Positions 8,866-17,503 of a DNA stretch of 64,000 nt are shown here, piece after piece; the first letter of the stretch is position 1, and each line of letters begins with the position of its first letter. Origin of the DNA: an uncultured Lachnospiraceae bacterium (GTDB lineage: Bacteria; Bacillota; Clostridia; Lachnospirales; Lachnospiraceae); contig CAJOOZ010000082.1 of the NCBI GenBank assembly GCA_905236705.1, positions 1-64,000 on the forward strand, in the 5' to 3' direction. The notes below the pieces were generated by a model, which had not been told where the DNA came from, ran no database searches, and saw only the letters and a list, made by a program, of their open reading frames with translations. Made by a program: the position numbers and the translations under genes.

Positions 8866-9238
8866 ATTTTCGTTTATGAGTAAAACGATTGTTTTATGTG
8901 TAGTATAGTATTTTTTGATTTCGAAAGTCTTTACACTCTGTTAATCTGTTTTTATAAAATTTTATGCTTGCGGTCGGAAGCATGCAGGACGGTCAGGCCA
9001 ATCATCATTAAATTAGAAAGAACACAATCAGAGCTTGAAAACCGGATGAAAATCGGAGCAAAAATCCGCACATCCGACTTGCGGCACAGCGCTTAATTTG
9101 ATATAATCAGGTTACTTGGGACGGCTTAATTGTTCCGACAGGAAGAGATATGATCGATTTGACGGGATTGTTTTTGGTCTTGTTTTTTTTACGAAGTAAA
9201 TGCTTAAAAAAGCAAAAAATATAACGGAGGATGGGAAC
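8866..9238. other. Divergent intergenic region between ytfQ and the chemoreceptor gene
   Basis: The 373 bp hold control DNA for both directions. On the plus strand there is a sigma-A-like promoter (9079-9107). On the minus strand a TATACT-like -10 is present near 8910-8916 but without a convincing -35, which fits an activator-dependent ytfQ promoter. No RNA gene or clear operator was found. Confidence 0.5.
9079..9107 (+). promoter_or_regulatory. Promoter of the chemoreceptor gene
   Basis: TTGCGG (9079-9084), a 17-bp spacer and a perfect TATAAT (9102-9107). It lies 131 bp upstream of the ATG, giving a leader of roughly 120 nt. Confidence 0.6.
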
Positions 9239-10891
9239 ATGGAAGAAAAAGGTAAAAAAAGACACTCGATCAGATTGAAACTTGTGCTGATGGCCGGTGT
9301 TCCGGCATTTATCATCGGGGCTGCGCTGATAGTTGTCGGCAACCTGTCGCTTGGTGATAATATGGAAAAACAGCGTCTTCAGGGGCTTGTAGCATCTGCC
9401 TATGCTTATCGGGATATCGGATTGACCGGAAAAGACCGCGAGGCGGGAGACAACGCCATTGAGGAAACTCTGAAAAAAGATACCGGTTATGATTATACGT
9501 GGTTTGACGGTGATACAAGAAAGAATTCATCCCTTGGTGCTTCCGTCATAGGGACAAAAGCGGGTGATGAAGCCATCGCTACAGTGATTAAGAGCAAACA
9601 GGTATTCACCAGCAAAAAAGTAGAGATTAATGGTCAGAAATATATGGTGGCATATGTACCCGTGATCGAGAATGGTCAGGTAACAGGAATGGCATTTACG
9701 GGCTATCCCAGCGCTGATATGACGGCGGATACGACAGCTGCGGCTTTCAAACTCCTGATTGTGGGAGTGACGCTGGTTGTGATTTCCATCGTGGTTACCA
9801 TAATGATTGCGAAAGCAATGACCAAGGATATCATGAGAGCCGATGTAGCATTAAAGGCCATCACGGAGGGCAGGTTTGAGCCAATCGAAGGTCAGATCAA
9901 GAGATCGGATGAGATCGGCGAGATCATGCATAGCACCAATACTGTCATCGGAGCTCTTGGATCCCTGATCGAAAAGATCAAATCAAATGCGGAAAAGATC
10001 ACACGGTCTTCAAGTGAATTTTATGATATGTCGGAGCAGATCTCACAGACAGCGGAAAATGTATCGGAATCCGTACAGGAGATCGCATCGGGTGCGGCAC
10101 AGCAGGCCGATGAGATACAGAATGCGAACACTAATGTAGGATATATCGGTGATGCTGTTACGAACGTTCAGGATTCATCGGAACATCTGAAAGATCTTGC
10201 CAACAAGATGAAGGATGCCTCTCATGTATCCAATGAGTCGCTTTCCGAGCTGCAGACATCATCAAATGATATGACTGCCAAGATAGAAGATATTTCGGAG
10301 ACGATAACCGCAACCCAGAATGCCGTATCGGTTATCTCCGAAAAGGTGGAGGGCATCACATCCATCGCATCACAGACCAACCTTCTTTCACTGAACGCAT
10401 CCATTGAGGCAGCAAGAGCCGGTGAGTCCGGAAGAGGCTTTGCGGTTGTGGCAGAGGAGATCGGAAAGCTTGCCGATGATTCGAAGCGGATGGCTGATGA
10501 GATCATGAGTGAGATGAATGTCCTTCTTGAAAAAGCCCAGTCAGCTGTACATGCCGCAAATGAGGTCAAGGTTGCAAACCTTGAACAGCAGAACTCCCTT
10601 GGTGAAACGATCGTTGCCATCAATGGGATGATCGAAGATATCAACGAGACTGTGAACGGTGTTGAGGCCATTTCAAATGGCGCGGATCAGTGCGACAGAT
10701 CCAAGAATGTGGTGGTAGATACCATGAGCGCTCTGTCTGCGATATCCGAGGAAAATGCCGCATCGGCAGAAACCACAGGAGCGTCAATGGAAGAACTTAC
10801 GGCAACCGTTACTACGCTTGCGGGTTCAGCAAATGGCCTGAAAGAGATAGCGGATGTACTCAGCAAAGAGGTATCCTTCTTTGATGTCTGA
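9239..10891 (+). CDS. Methyl-accepting chemotaxis protein with a Cache sensor
   Basis: Transmembrane chemoreceptor of 550 residues. I chose the ATG at 9239 because GGAGG sits 7-12 bases before it. An upstream in-frame ATG at 9200 has no ribosome site. Layout: membrane helix about 11-33, extracytoplasmic single-Cache domain (36-165, with [19 protein letters not shown]), second helix about 170-195, HAMP, then the long coiled signalling domain. The signature hairpin tip is [19 protein letters not shown] followed by [13 protein letters not shown], which contacts CheA/CheW. It lacks a C-terminal CheR-tethering pentapeptide. The divergent position next to ytfQ hints at sensing related nutrients, but this is inference. 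Its sensor resembles that of the cyclase at 23347. Confidence 0.94.
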   Translation: MEEKGKKRHSIRLKLVLMAGVPAFIIGAALIVVGNLSLGDNMEKQRLQGLVASAYAYRDIGLTGKDREAGDNAIEETLKKDTGYDYTWFDGDTRKNSSLGASVIGTKAGDEAIATVIKSKQVFTSKKVEINGQKYMVAYVPVIENGQVTGMAFTGYPSADMTADTTAAAFKLLIVGVTLVVISIVVTIMIAKAMTKDIMRADVALKAITEGRFEPIEGQIKRSDEIGEIMHSTNTVIGALGSLIEKIKSNAEKITRSSSEFYDMSEQISQTAENVSESVQEIASGAAQQADEIQNANTNVGYIGDAVTNVQDSSEHLKDLANKMKDASHVSNESLSELQTSSNDMTAKIEDISETITATQNAVSVISEKVEGITSIASQTNLLSLNASIEAARAGESGRGFAVVAEEIGKLADDSKRMADEIMSEMNVLLEKAQSAVHAANEVKVANLEQQNSLGETIVAINGMIEDINETVNGVEAISNGADQCDRSKNVVVDTMSALSAISEENAASAETTGASMEELTATVTTLAGSANGLKEIADVLSKEVSFFDV

Positions 10892-10990
10892 TTTTACTTG
10901 ACTTTGACGTTTTTCGGATGCTTTTTGCAACTCAGATAAAGATGACCCGGCTCTGAACAGAGCGAGGTTGGCAACAGAACCGGGATCGGT

Positions 10991-11017
10991 CGGGCTGCAT
11001 CGGTAAGATGCAGCCCG
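10991..11017 (+). other. Hairpin before the amidohydrolase operon
   Basis: A perfect 10-bp stem (10991-11000 with 11008-11017, CGGGCTGCAT/ATGCAGCCCG) closes a 7-nt loop and is followed by TTAAATTT. Upstream, CCCGG and CCGGG arms near 10949-10978 could form another stem. It may end chemoreceptor transcripts or attenuate the next operon. Confidence 0.5.
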
Positions 11018-11046
11018 TTAAATTTATAAAACGGGAGGTAATATGC

Positions 11047-12051
11047 ATGAAGATCATAACACTGGAAGAACATTATGCCGATCAGAGCATTATGGATGCA
11101 AACAATGCATATAACAAAAACCGTCCGCCAATGAGTCCCGAGCAGGAAGAGGCGATGAAGTTTCTCATGTCCCGTTCGTTCCCCGGTCAGGAACTTCTTG
11201 ACTTTTCGAAGAGAATCGAGTATATGAACCGGAATCAGATAGATATGCAGGTATTGTCCATGACGTCGCCGGTATCCGATCTGGTTCCGGCCAAGCAACA
11301 GGTCAGCATCTGCAGACAGGCGAACGATATCACGGCAAAACATATGGAGGAATACCCCGACCGTTTTCTGGGATTTGCCTCCCTGCCCATGGCGGATCCG
11401 GGGGCGGCTGCCGCCGAACTGGAGCGCTGCGTAAAAGAACTGAAAATGAGCGGCACAATGCTGGCGGGGAGATATAAGGGAAGATTCTATAATGAGCCGG
11501 AGTTTTTGCCGATCTTTGAGAAGGCTGCAGAGCTGGATGTGCCGGTATATTTCCATCCTGCGCTGATCCCGATGCAGGTGCAGGAGGCATATTATATGTC
11601 GGATTCCTACTCCCTGATCGTCGGATCGGAGCTGGCTTCGGCAGGGTACGGATGGCACTCCGAGGTGGGAATCCAGATCGTGAGAATGATCCTTTCCGGT
11701 ATTTTTGATAAACTGCCGGATCTTAAATTTATCTCAGGTCATTGGGGTGAGACGATACCGGCGTTTCTTGAGCGTATGGATACCATTATGGATCAGGAGA
11801 TCACAGGTCTCAAAAAGAAAGTATCCGAGTATTACAAAGAACATGTTTACATAACACCGAGCGGCATCATGTCGAATGATCAGCTGGAATACATCGTCAA
11901 GGTGATGGGAGCGGATCATGTGATGTATGCCATAGATTATCCGTATATGAAGCCTGAGAATGTATATGAGTTCCTGGCAGGGAGCAGTTTGTCCGACGAG
12001 GAGAAAGAATTGATAGCCCATGGTAATGCGGAGAGGATTCTGCACATATAA
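11047..12051 (+). CDS. Amidohydrolase family 2 protein (resorcylate/dihydroxybenzoate decarboxylase-like)
   Basis: Probable cytoplasmic metal-dependent TIM-barrel enzyme of 334 residues, in the ACMSD/gamma-resorcylate decarboxylase branch. The ATG at 11047 follows GGGAGG (11033-11038). An earlier in-frame ATG at 11008 lies inside a hairpin arm and lacks a ribosome site. Candidate metal ligands are Glu7 and His9 (LEEH), His170 (VYFHPA), His232 (SGHWGE) and Asp297 (YAIDYPY). These are the positions used by nonoxidative aromatic decarboxylases. The natural substrate could be a hydroxybenzoate-like acid, or the protein may be a hydrolase. It leads a plus-strand operon with a dehydrogenase 21 bp downstream. 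Confidence 0.85.
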   Translation: MKIITLEEHYADQSIMDANNAYNKNRPPMSPEQEEAMKFLMSRSFPGQELLDFSKRIEYMNRNQIDMQVLSMTSPVSDLVPAKQQVSICRQANDITAKHMEEYPDRFLGFASLPMADPGAAAAELERCVKELKMSGTMLAGRYKGRFYNEPEFLPIFEKAAELDVPVYFHPALIPMQVQEAYYMSDSYSLIVGSELASAGYGWHSEVGIQIVRMILSGIFDKLPDLKFISGHWGETIPAFLERMDTIMDQEITGLKKKVSEYYKEHVYITPSGIMSNDQLEYIVKVMGADHVMYAIDYPYMKPENVYEFLAGSSLSDEEKELIAHGNAERILHI

Positions 12052-12072
12052 GAAATCAGGAGGAAAAGGAAT

Positions 12073-12933
12073 ATGAGAACAGTCATTGTTACCGGTGGAA
12101 ACTCGGGGCTGGGGTTTGAAACGGCAAAAAAGATCGCAAAGAATCAGGATTACAAAGTCATTCTCGCCTGCCGTAATCCGGAGAAGGCCAGGGAAGCTGT
12201 CGGCAAAATCAAGGAGGAAACCGGAAATGAGAATATCCTGAGCATGCAACTGGATACCGCTTCTCTTGCATCGGTCCGGAAGTTTGCTCAGGACTATGAG
12301 AGCGGTGATAACGGCAGGATTTACGCATTGCTTTTGAATGCCGGTATAAACGGAATGAACAGCGGCCTGACGGAGGATGGAATGGAAATCGTTTTCCAGA
12401 CAAATCACCTCGGACATTTTCTGCTGGCTAACCTGCTGCTGCCGCACATGGAGGCGGATGGAAAGATCTTCTCCACCAGCAGCGATATGCATGATTCGCC
12501 TATGGGCAAGATGGTATGGGAAGGGACGGAGGCATTGGCGCATCCGTCGGAAGACGGGAAGAAGTCGCGTCTTCGTTATTCTTTCTCCAAGCTGTGCAAT
12601 CTGTATTTTGTCTATGAACTGGCAGGGAGACTGAAATCGGATGGCAGTGGCATTCGTGTTAATGCGTTCAATCCCGGCTTTATGCAGACCAATTTTGCGC
12701 CCGTGGATAAAGCGCGCACAGCAATGGTAAAAATGACTATGCCAAAGCGTTTTGGCGATCTTGAGAAGTCTTCGGATGCATATGCGGAGCTTGTGGTAAA
12801 TGATGAACTTGCAGTGACATCTGCCAATTATTACGACCGGAGCACCACGGCGATCAGGAGTTCGGAGCTTTCCTACAATACGGCAAATGCGAAGGAGCTG
12901 TGGGAGGCAAGCGAAAAGCTGTGCGGGATATAA
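12073..12933 (+). CDS. Short-chain dehydrogenase/reductase
   Basis: Rossmann-fold oxidoreductase of 286 residues. The nucleotide-binding glycine motif TGGNSGLGFE is at 7-16, the ACRNPEKA segment after strand 2 favours NADP, and LLNAGING replaces the usual NNAG. The catalytic Tyr169 and Lys173 are in YSFSK, with the preceding Ser in STSSDMHD. The sequence style resembles the protochlorophyllide-reductase/retinol-dehydrogenase-like SDR group, whose bacterial members reduce varied carbonyl substrates. It follows the amidohydrolase by 21 bp with an AGGAGG-like site, so both may act on one aromatic or ketone substrate. That link is inference. Confidence 0.9.
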   Translation: MRTVIVTGGNSGLGFETAKKIAKNQDYKVILACRNPEKAREAVGKIKEETGNENILSMQLDTASLASVRKFAQDYESGDNGRIYALLLNAGINGMNSGLTEDGMEIVFQTNHLGHFLLANLLLPHMEADGKIFSTSSDMHDSPMGKMVWEGTEALAHPSEDGKKSRLRYSFSKLCNLYFVYELAGRLKSDGSGIRVNAFNPGFMQTNFAPVDKARTAMVKMTMPKRFGDLEKSSDAYAELVVNDELAVTSANYYDRSTTAIRSSELSYNTANAKELWEASEKLCGI

Positions 12934-12950
12934 ACAAATTAACCACAGAG

Positions 12951-12962
12951 GGGAGCGCTCCC
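12951..12962 (+). promoter_or_regulatory. Palindrome covering the ribosome site of the next gene
   Basis: GGGAGCGCTCCC is a perfect 12-bp palindrome ending 1 base before the ATG at 12964. It includes part of the GAGGGGAG Shine-Dalgarno sequence, so a small hairpin could mask translation initiation, or the site could bind a dimeric protein. Confidence 0.35.
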
Positions 12963-12963
12963 A

Positions 12964-13488
12964 ATGCAGGATTTTTTTAATACGGAAAGAATGTATGCGA
13001 TCGCACAGATTGTCAGAACACTGATGCCGATCATGGCGGCAATCGGAACTGTGACCTCGGTTATCGGTCTCTGGAAGATTTTTCGCAAGTGGAATCAGCC
13101 CGGATTCCTGTCACTTATTCCATTTGCAAGAGGCTGGATCTTCGGGAGAGACAGTAATAAGAGACCGAGACTGTTATACAGTATTTCCGATGGCGTGATA
13201 CTTTTGCTGACCCCGATCTTTTACTGGATCAGAGCCACAGGCACCCTGACGGAAGCGCATATCGGAGGGTTCACCTTCTATGTGGACAGATCCATGATCA
13301 TCATCACGGTGATCTGGGCAATAGCTGAGGTTACAAGATTTGGCAGTTCGGTATATATCTCCGCAAATCTGGTCAAAAAGAACGGGCAGAAGAAAAGATG
13401 GATTCTGTCATGGGTCCTGCTTCCCAAGCTTTCAAGGATCGTCTGGGGATTTTCCAGCAGGTTTGTAAAGGAAGATGCGAAGGGATGA
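12964..13488 (+). CDS. Membrane protein of unknown function
   Basis: A 174-residue protein with three or four hydrophobic segments (about 20-40, 75-90, 108-128 and a weaker C-terminal one) and many basic residues between them. The stretch WKIFRKWNQPGFLSLIPFARGW resembles, in spirit, small Gram-positive membrane proteins with a W.IF.KAG.PGW..LIP pattern (DUF5684-like). I am not sure of that assignment. It ends 15 bp before the ABC ATPase gene and follows the dehydrogenase by 30 bp, so it is in the same operon and could be an accessory membrane subunit of the transporter. Confidence 0.6.
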   Translation: MQDFFNTERMYAIAQIVRTLMPIMAAIGTVTSVIGLWKIFRKWNQPGFLSLIPFARGWIFGRDSNKRPRLLYSISDGVILLLTPIFYWIRATGTLTEAHIGGFTFYVDRSMIIITVIWAIAEVTRFGSSVYISANLVKKNGQKKRWILSWVLLPKLSRIVWGFSSRFVKEDAKG

Positions 13489-13503
13489 TCTGAGAGGGAG
13501 ATC

Positions 13504-14355
13504 ATGATTTCAGTAAAAGGGATTGAAAAATCATTTTTTGGGAAAAAAGTTCTGCAGGGCGTTTCCTTTGAAGTGTCCGAAGGCAGTATTTACGGGCTGA
13601 TCGGAAAGAACGGCGCAGGCAAGACTACGTTGATGAAGATCATGACGGGGCTTCTTGGCGCAGATGCCGGCAGTTGTTTTTTCGGAAAAGAAGAATGCAG
13701 GATCGGTTATCTTCCCGATCTGCCCGGATTTTATGAATATCTGACAACGGATGAATATCTGGATTTTCTTTTGTTTGATAAAAATCCAATCAGACGCAAC
13801 AAGCTGCTGGAGATGGTCAGTCTTGCGCCGGGACTGAGGATCAAAACCATGTCCCGCGGTATGCGTCAGCGTCTGGGGATTGCCGCGGTCCTGGTCAATG
13901 ATCCGCAGGTGGTGCTGCTGGATGAACCTACCAGTGCCCTGGATCCCGCAGGACGCAGCGATGTCAAAGAGATTCTGCTGCGGCTTAAAAAAGAGGGCAG
14001 GACCATTATCCTATCCACCCATATCCTGGCGGATATGGACAGCATCTGCGATCGGGCAGGCTTTCTTCACAACGGCGTTATCGTCAGAGAAGTGGATATG
14101 AACGAGAACAGGGAAAGTGCGGCGGGAATGGTGATTCGCTTTGCTTCGGAGCCGGACCTGAAAACACTCTCCGGCTACATCAATCCGATCTACAAGGTGG
14201 ATCCGCTGACTATCAGGCTGGATTTTTCAAAAGAAAACAAACAGGAAAGCCAGCAGAATATCCTGAAAGGATTGTCTGTTCTGCCGCAGGAGATCACTTC
14301 CATCAGGACAACGGAGCAGTCTCTGGATCAGATCTTTCGGGAGGTGTGCCAATGA
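13504..14355 (+). CDS. ABC transporter ATP-binding protein (export type)
   Basis: Cytoplasmic ATPase of 283 residues that powers the permease encoded by the overlapping next gene. Walker A is GKNGAGKTTL (about 36-45), the ABC signature is MSRGMRQRL with SRGMRQ in place of LSGGQ, Walker B is VVLLDEPTSALD, and the H-loop His is in STHILADMD. The Ser-Arg-Gly-Met-Arg-Gln signature is common in ABC-2 type exporters for antibiotics, lantibiotics or lipids. The C-terminal 75 residues form the small accessory domain often found in this class. No cargo gene for a peptide was found nearby. Confidence 0.93.
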   Translation: MISVKGIEKSFFGKKVLQGVSFEVSEGSIYGLIGKNGAGKTTLMKIMTGLLGADAGSCFFGKEECRIGYLPDLPGFYEYLTTDEYLDFLLFDKNPIRRNKLLEMVSLAPGLRIKTMSRGMRQRLGIAAVLVNDPQVVLLDEPTSALDPAGRSDVKEILLRLKKEGRTIILSTHILADMDSICDRAGFLHNGVIVREVDMNENRESAAGMVIRFASEPDLKTLSGYINPIYKVDPLTIRLDFSKENKQESQQNILKGLSVLPQEITSIRTTEQSLDQIFREVCQ

Positions 14356-15137
14356 GTGAAGGATTGATCTGTTGTATGAAAAAGGATATCAGGGAATGTG
14401 TCCGCAGCGGTAAGGTCATTCTTTTTGCGGCAATGGTAGCCGGGATCGGCCTTATGATCATGGCATTTACTTTTATCTTTTCGGATATTCCCGAAGCGTT
14501 GTGGAGCCAGCTGCCCGGATTTGATATCGATTCGCTGGAAGAGCTGATCAGCACGATGTATCCCAAGATGGTGCGGGAAAACATCGGCGTGTTTTCTTAT
14601 TACATCGGATTCTTTTTTTCGCTGGTCGTGGTCCTGGTGATTCATGGGATCCTGACCAGAGAGCGGGATAATGGCAAATGGATCCTGCCTGTGGAACAGG
14701 GATATAACAGGATGGATTTTCTCGGCAGCAAAATACTGGTATACGGAACGCTGTCCGGCGGGTGCGTTCTGGCGGGATACCTTCTCTATTTTGTATTTGC
14801 CTGCAGCTTTATGGAAAGGAATATGTCCTTCGGACACGCTCTTTTCTGTGGCGTGATACATGCCTTAAACCTGTTTTTTATCGTGGCTTACACGCTGCTT
14901 CTTTCTCTTCTGTATCCCACGCCGGTGCTTTCGGCCGTATCCGTTATCGCGACAGTCATCCTGGTGCCGGATGTGGCGGGATATTTTGCGGCGGGAAAAT
15001 ATCTGCCGACTTATCTGCTCAGTTTTGTGTACGACAGCAGTGACAGATATGGCGATGTGGCGGTGCCGCTGATGTTCAACATTACCATTCTGGCGATCCT
15101 GTGGGTCGTGGTTTCCAACCGGGAAGATAAAAGCTGA
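14352..15137 (+). CDS. ABC-2 type transporter permease
   Basis: Membrane subunit of 261 residues with about six hydrophobic helices (for example LFAAMVAGIGLMIMAF near residue 24 and SYYIGFFFSLVVVLVIHG near 80). The ATG at 14352 overlaps the ATPase stop as ATGA, and GGGAGG lies 7 bases upstream. A GTG two codons earlier is the alternative. The LTRERDNG segment after the second helix is the usual ABC-2 cytoplasmic motif. Together with the ATPase it forms a simple two-gene exporter or membrane-remodelling ABC system. It ends 6 bp from the convergent acyltransferase gene. Confidence 0.88.
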   Translation: MSEGLICCMKKDIRECVRSGKVILFAAMVAGIGLMIMAFTFIFSDIPEALWSQLPGFDIDSLEELISTMYPKMVRENIGVFSYYIGFFFSLVVVLVIHGILTRERDNGKWILPVEQGYNRMDFLGSKILVYGTLSGGCVLAGYLLYFVFACSFMERNMSFGHALFCGVIHALNLFFIVAYTLLLSLLYPTPVLSAVSVIATVILVPDVAGYFAAGKYLPTYLLSFVYDSSDRYGDVAVPLMFNITILAILWVVVSNREDKS

Positions 15138-15143
15138 AGGATC

Positions 15144-16184
15144 CTAGATCAGTTTTTTGACACCGGGGATCAGGCGGACGAGCATGATGATCGCTGCATA
15201 GATGACAAACTCTGCCAGTACAGACAGAAGGCTGGGCAGATACGGCCCCAGAAAAGCGGAGGTGTGGTCGTCGATCCATCCGAAGATGGTATAGGACAGA
15301 GTGGTCTGGTTTTCGATGATAAAGATGCCAAACACGGTTGCCCCCAGAGAGGTGATCAGAGTATGACATTTTTCGGGGAGCTTGTCTCCATATCGTTCAA
15401 ACAGCCGTCGGCATCCCCAGAATAAAAAGCAGGCGGGGGCATAGATGCACCACTGGCGCATCCGTTCCACATACTGGGAATCGCTCATTTTTACGGCAGC
15501 GATTACCCCGATGATACCCATGATCAGAGAGAAAGCGGCAAGGACTCCCATGACGGCACCCAGCCGTTTTTCTTCTTTTTCGCTGAATCCTTTTTCCTTC
15601 AGATGACTTAAAAAATAACCGCTGACAGTAAAGATGATCAGCCAGCAGTCACTGGGCCAGTCTGTCACATACAGGTGAAGAAAGAGCTTGTTGACCTCCT
15701 TTGGCGCCTGCCAGAAGTACCAGCAGATCCCGTAGGCGGAGTAGATCACAAAAACACTGGTCATAAAGAGGATCACCTGGGCTTTGTTTGCATGTCGGGC
15801 AATGAGCCCGAGAAACGGCATCATCAAAAGGAAGCCGATATAAGCGTAAAAATACCAGTTGAGCTTGACCTTAAAATTGCCGGGCTCATTGTAAGCCAGA
15901 ATAAAAAAGATGCTGCAGAGTGCCATCACGATAAGCATACGGACAATCCTGCGGGTAAAGGTTCTGGAGAATTTTTCTTCCTTTTCCAGCAGCAGTGTTC
16001 CGGAAATCATAAAAAAGAAGGGTGCGCCGCATTTGGCAAGAATCGAAAAAACGGTTTTGATAAGATAACTTGCATCGATCCGTGTCAGTGTTTCGATGTT
16101 GTAAAAAGCAACTCTGTGGTTGAACAGGACCATCATAATGGCAATGATCCGCAAAAAATCCAGATAGGTTTTTCGTTTTGTCAT
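15144..16184 (-). CDS. Membrane acyltransferase (acyltransferase family 3)
   Basis: A 346-residue polytopic protein with about ten membrane helices, of the OafA/WecH/NodX superfamily that O-acetylates or succinylates sugars and surface polymers. The N-terminal signature LDFLRIIAIMMVLFNH contains the expected Arg and catalytic-type His, and GAPFFFMISGTLLL is the second conserved block. The gene is monocistronic on the minus strand, between the ABC exporter (convergent) and the glycerophosphotransferase operon (divergent). The shared intergenic region with that operon suggests a role in envelope polymer modification. The acyl group and acceptor are unknown. Confidence 0.88.
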   Translation of the reverse strand: MTKRKTYLDFLRIIAIMMVLFNHRVAFYNIETLTRIDASYLIKTVFSILAKCGAPFFFMISGTLLLEKEEKFSRTFTRRIVRMLIVMALCSIFFILAYNEPGNFKVKLNWYFYAYIGFLLMMPFLGLIARHANKAQVILFMTSVFVIYSAYGICWYFWQAPKEVNKLFLHLYVTDWPSDCWLIIFTVSGYFLSHLKEKGFSEKEEKRLGAVMGVLAAFSLIMGIIGVIAAVKMSDSQYVERMRQWCIYAPACFLFWGCRRLFERYGDKLPEKCHTLITSLGATVFGIFIIENQTTLSYTIFGWIDDHTSAFLGPYLPSLLSVLAEFVIYAAIIMLVRLIPGVKKLI

Positions 16185-16216
16185 GGCAGGCTCCGTTTCG
16201 TGATTCTGATTGTTTC

Positions 16217-16225
16217 AGTATATCA
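16217..16225 (-). promoter_or_regulatory. Extended -10 promoter of the acyltransferase gene
   Basis: On the minus strand the sequence reads TGATATACT, an extended -10 (TG-N-TATACT), 33 bp before the start codon. The -35 region is weak. Confidence 0.35.
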
Positions 16226-16248
16226 GATTTTATCGTGAAAAGGAACTA

Positions 16249-16277
16249 TTGTCGAGGTCGCCGGAAACTGATATAAT
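16249..16277 (+). promoter_or_regulatory. Promoter of the glycerophosphotransferase operon
   Basis: TTGTCG (16249-16254), 17-bp spacer and TATAAT (16272-16277), 47 bp before the ATG at 16325. This is the only strong promoter-like site seen before the polymer genes that follow. Confidence 0.65.
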
Positions 16278-16324
16278 CAATTGGATGGTCCGTTGCAGTG
16301 ATCAAAAGAAGTGGGAGATGCTTT

Positions 16325-17503
16325 ATGAGCAAGGCTGTTATCAAGGTGCTGGCCGCAGAGGGAATGCGGATACTGACAGTGCCCCTGAGGCTGTTGCCGG
16401 TCAAAAGAAACCGCATATTGTTCACAGGACTGACCGGCGGAAAAAGCTATGATTATTCCTGCAATCCCAAATATATTTATGAATATTTAAAAGAGCATGA
16501 ACCGCAAAGGTATGAGTATGTCTGGGCAGTGGCAGACCCGGGGCGCTTTTCCTTTCTGGAAGATGAGGGCGTCATGCTGGTGAAACATTATTCCCTTCGC
16601 TCTTTTAAGGATCTGCTCACATCCCGGGTCATCGTGACGAACGGCTCCTATGCACCCTGGTTTGCATTTCGCAAAAGCCAGTACGTGATCAATACCTGGC
16701 ATGGGGGCGGGGCATATAAAAATGTGGAAAACGAGACGCCCAATGCGGATTGGGCCACCCGCAGGAGGGCGCGATTTTGCGCCGACAACATTGATCTGTT
16801 TCTGGCCAGTTGCCGGGTGCAAAAGGAGCAGATGATACGGACAACCTATCAGTATCGCGGACAGGTCCTTGAGGCAGGTACGCCCAGAAATGATATGCTG
16901 GTAAACGGGAATACGGTTGCGGCAGCAGAGAAGGTGCGCCGGTATTATGAAATCCCAGCAGGTGCAAGGATCGTGCTGTATGCACCCACCTACCGCAATC
17001 TGCAAACAAAGGTCTGTCTGGATGCGGACGCGCTTCTGGCGGCACTTGAGAAAAACGGAGAAAAATGGTATCTGATCAGTCGTTATCACAGATATCAGGA
17101 ATCCTCCTCCAATGTGTCGGTAGTGGGAGACAGGGTTTTAAATGGCGCGGATTATCCGGATATGCAGGAGCTCTTATGTGCGGCAGATGCCATGGTGACG
17201 GACTATTCCTCCTGTATCTGGGATTACGGTTTTCTGGAAAGACCCTGTGCATTGTTTGTGCCGGATAAGGAAGAATATATCAGCAGTAACGGTTTTTATG
17301 TAGGACCGGATGACTGGCCGTTTCCGCAGACGCGAAGCGTGGATCAGCTGGCAGAAGCGCTGGGCGAACTCTTATCCGCAGGAGAGTCTTTTGAAGCATA
17401 CCGGAAAAGAGTCAGAAAGCATCTGGCTGAGCTGGGAAGCTATGAGACAGGCAGGGCAGCCGAGGCCGTTGCCGGGAAGATCAAAGAATACACAAATGCT
17501 TAG
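16325..17503 (+). CDS. CDP-glycerol glycerophosphotransferase family protein (TagB/TagF-like), first copy
   Basis: Membrane-associated GT-B type enzyme of 392 residues that transfers glycerol-phosphate (or ribitol-phosphate) from a CDP-polyol to a lipid-linked glycan. The ATG at 16325 has GGGAG 8 bases upstream. A GTG at 16298 is the alternative. Family motifs are INTWHGGGAYKN, EAGTPRNDML, VLYAPTYRN and VTDYSSCIWDYGF, the last being the conserved donor-site block. The short N-terminal hydrophobic helix seen in many relatives is not obvious. The stop overlaps the start of a second homologue by 8 bp. With the downstream MraY-like gene this points to a teichoic-acid-like or phosphoglycerol-decorated polymer. 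Confidence 0.9.
   Translation: MSKAVIKVLAAEGMRILTVPLRLLPVKRNRILFTGLTGGKSYDYSCNPKYIYEYLKEHEPQRYEYVWAVADPGRFSFLEDEGVMLVKHYSLRSFKDLLTSRVIVTNGSYAPWFAFRKSQYVINTWHGGGAYKNVENETPNADWATRRRARFCADNIDLFLASCRVQKEQMIRTTYQYRGQVLEAGTPRNDMLVNGNTVAAAEKVRRYYEIPAGARIVLYAPTYRNLQTKVCLDADALLAALEKNGEKWYLISRYHRYQESSSNVSVVGDRVLNGADYPDMQELLCAADAMVTDYSSCIWDYGFLERPCALFVPDKEEYISSNGFYVGPDDWPFPQTRSVDQLAEALGELLSAGESFEAYRKRVRKHLAELGSYETGRAAEAVAGKIKEYTNA

Noticed and set aside
9200-9238. Earlier ATG for the chemoreceptor
   Set aside because: No ribosome site precedes it, while GGAGG lies just before the ATG at 9239.
15120-15165. Bidirectional terminator between the converging permease and acyltransferase genes
   Set aside because: There is a TTTTTT run, but the only stems are 4 bp (GATC arms), too weak to call.
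17310-17495. N-terminal extension of the second CDP-glycerol transferase
   Set aside because: That stretch lies wholly inside the first transferase gene in another frame. The ATG at 17496 gives the normal family start.
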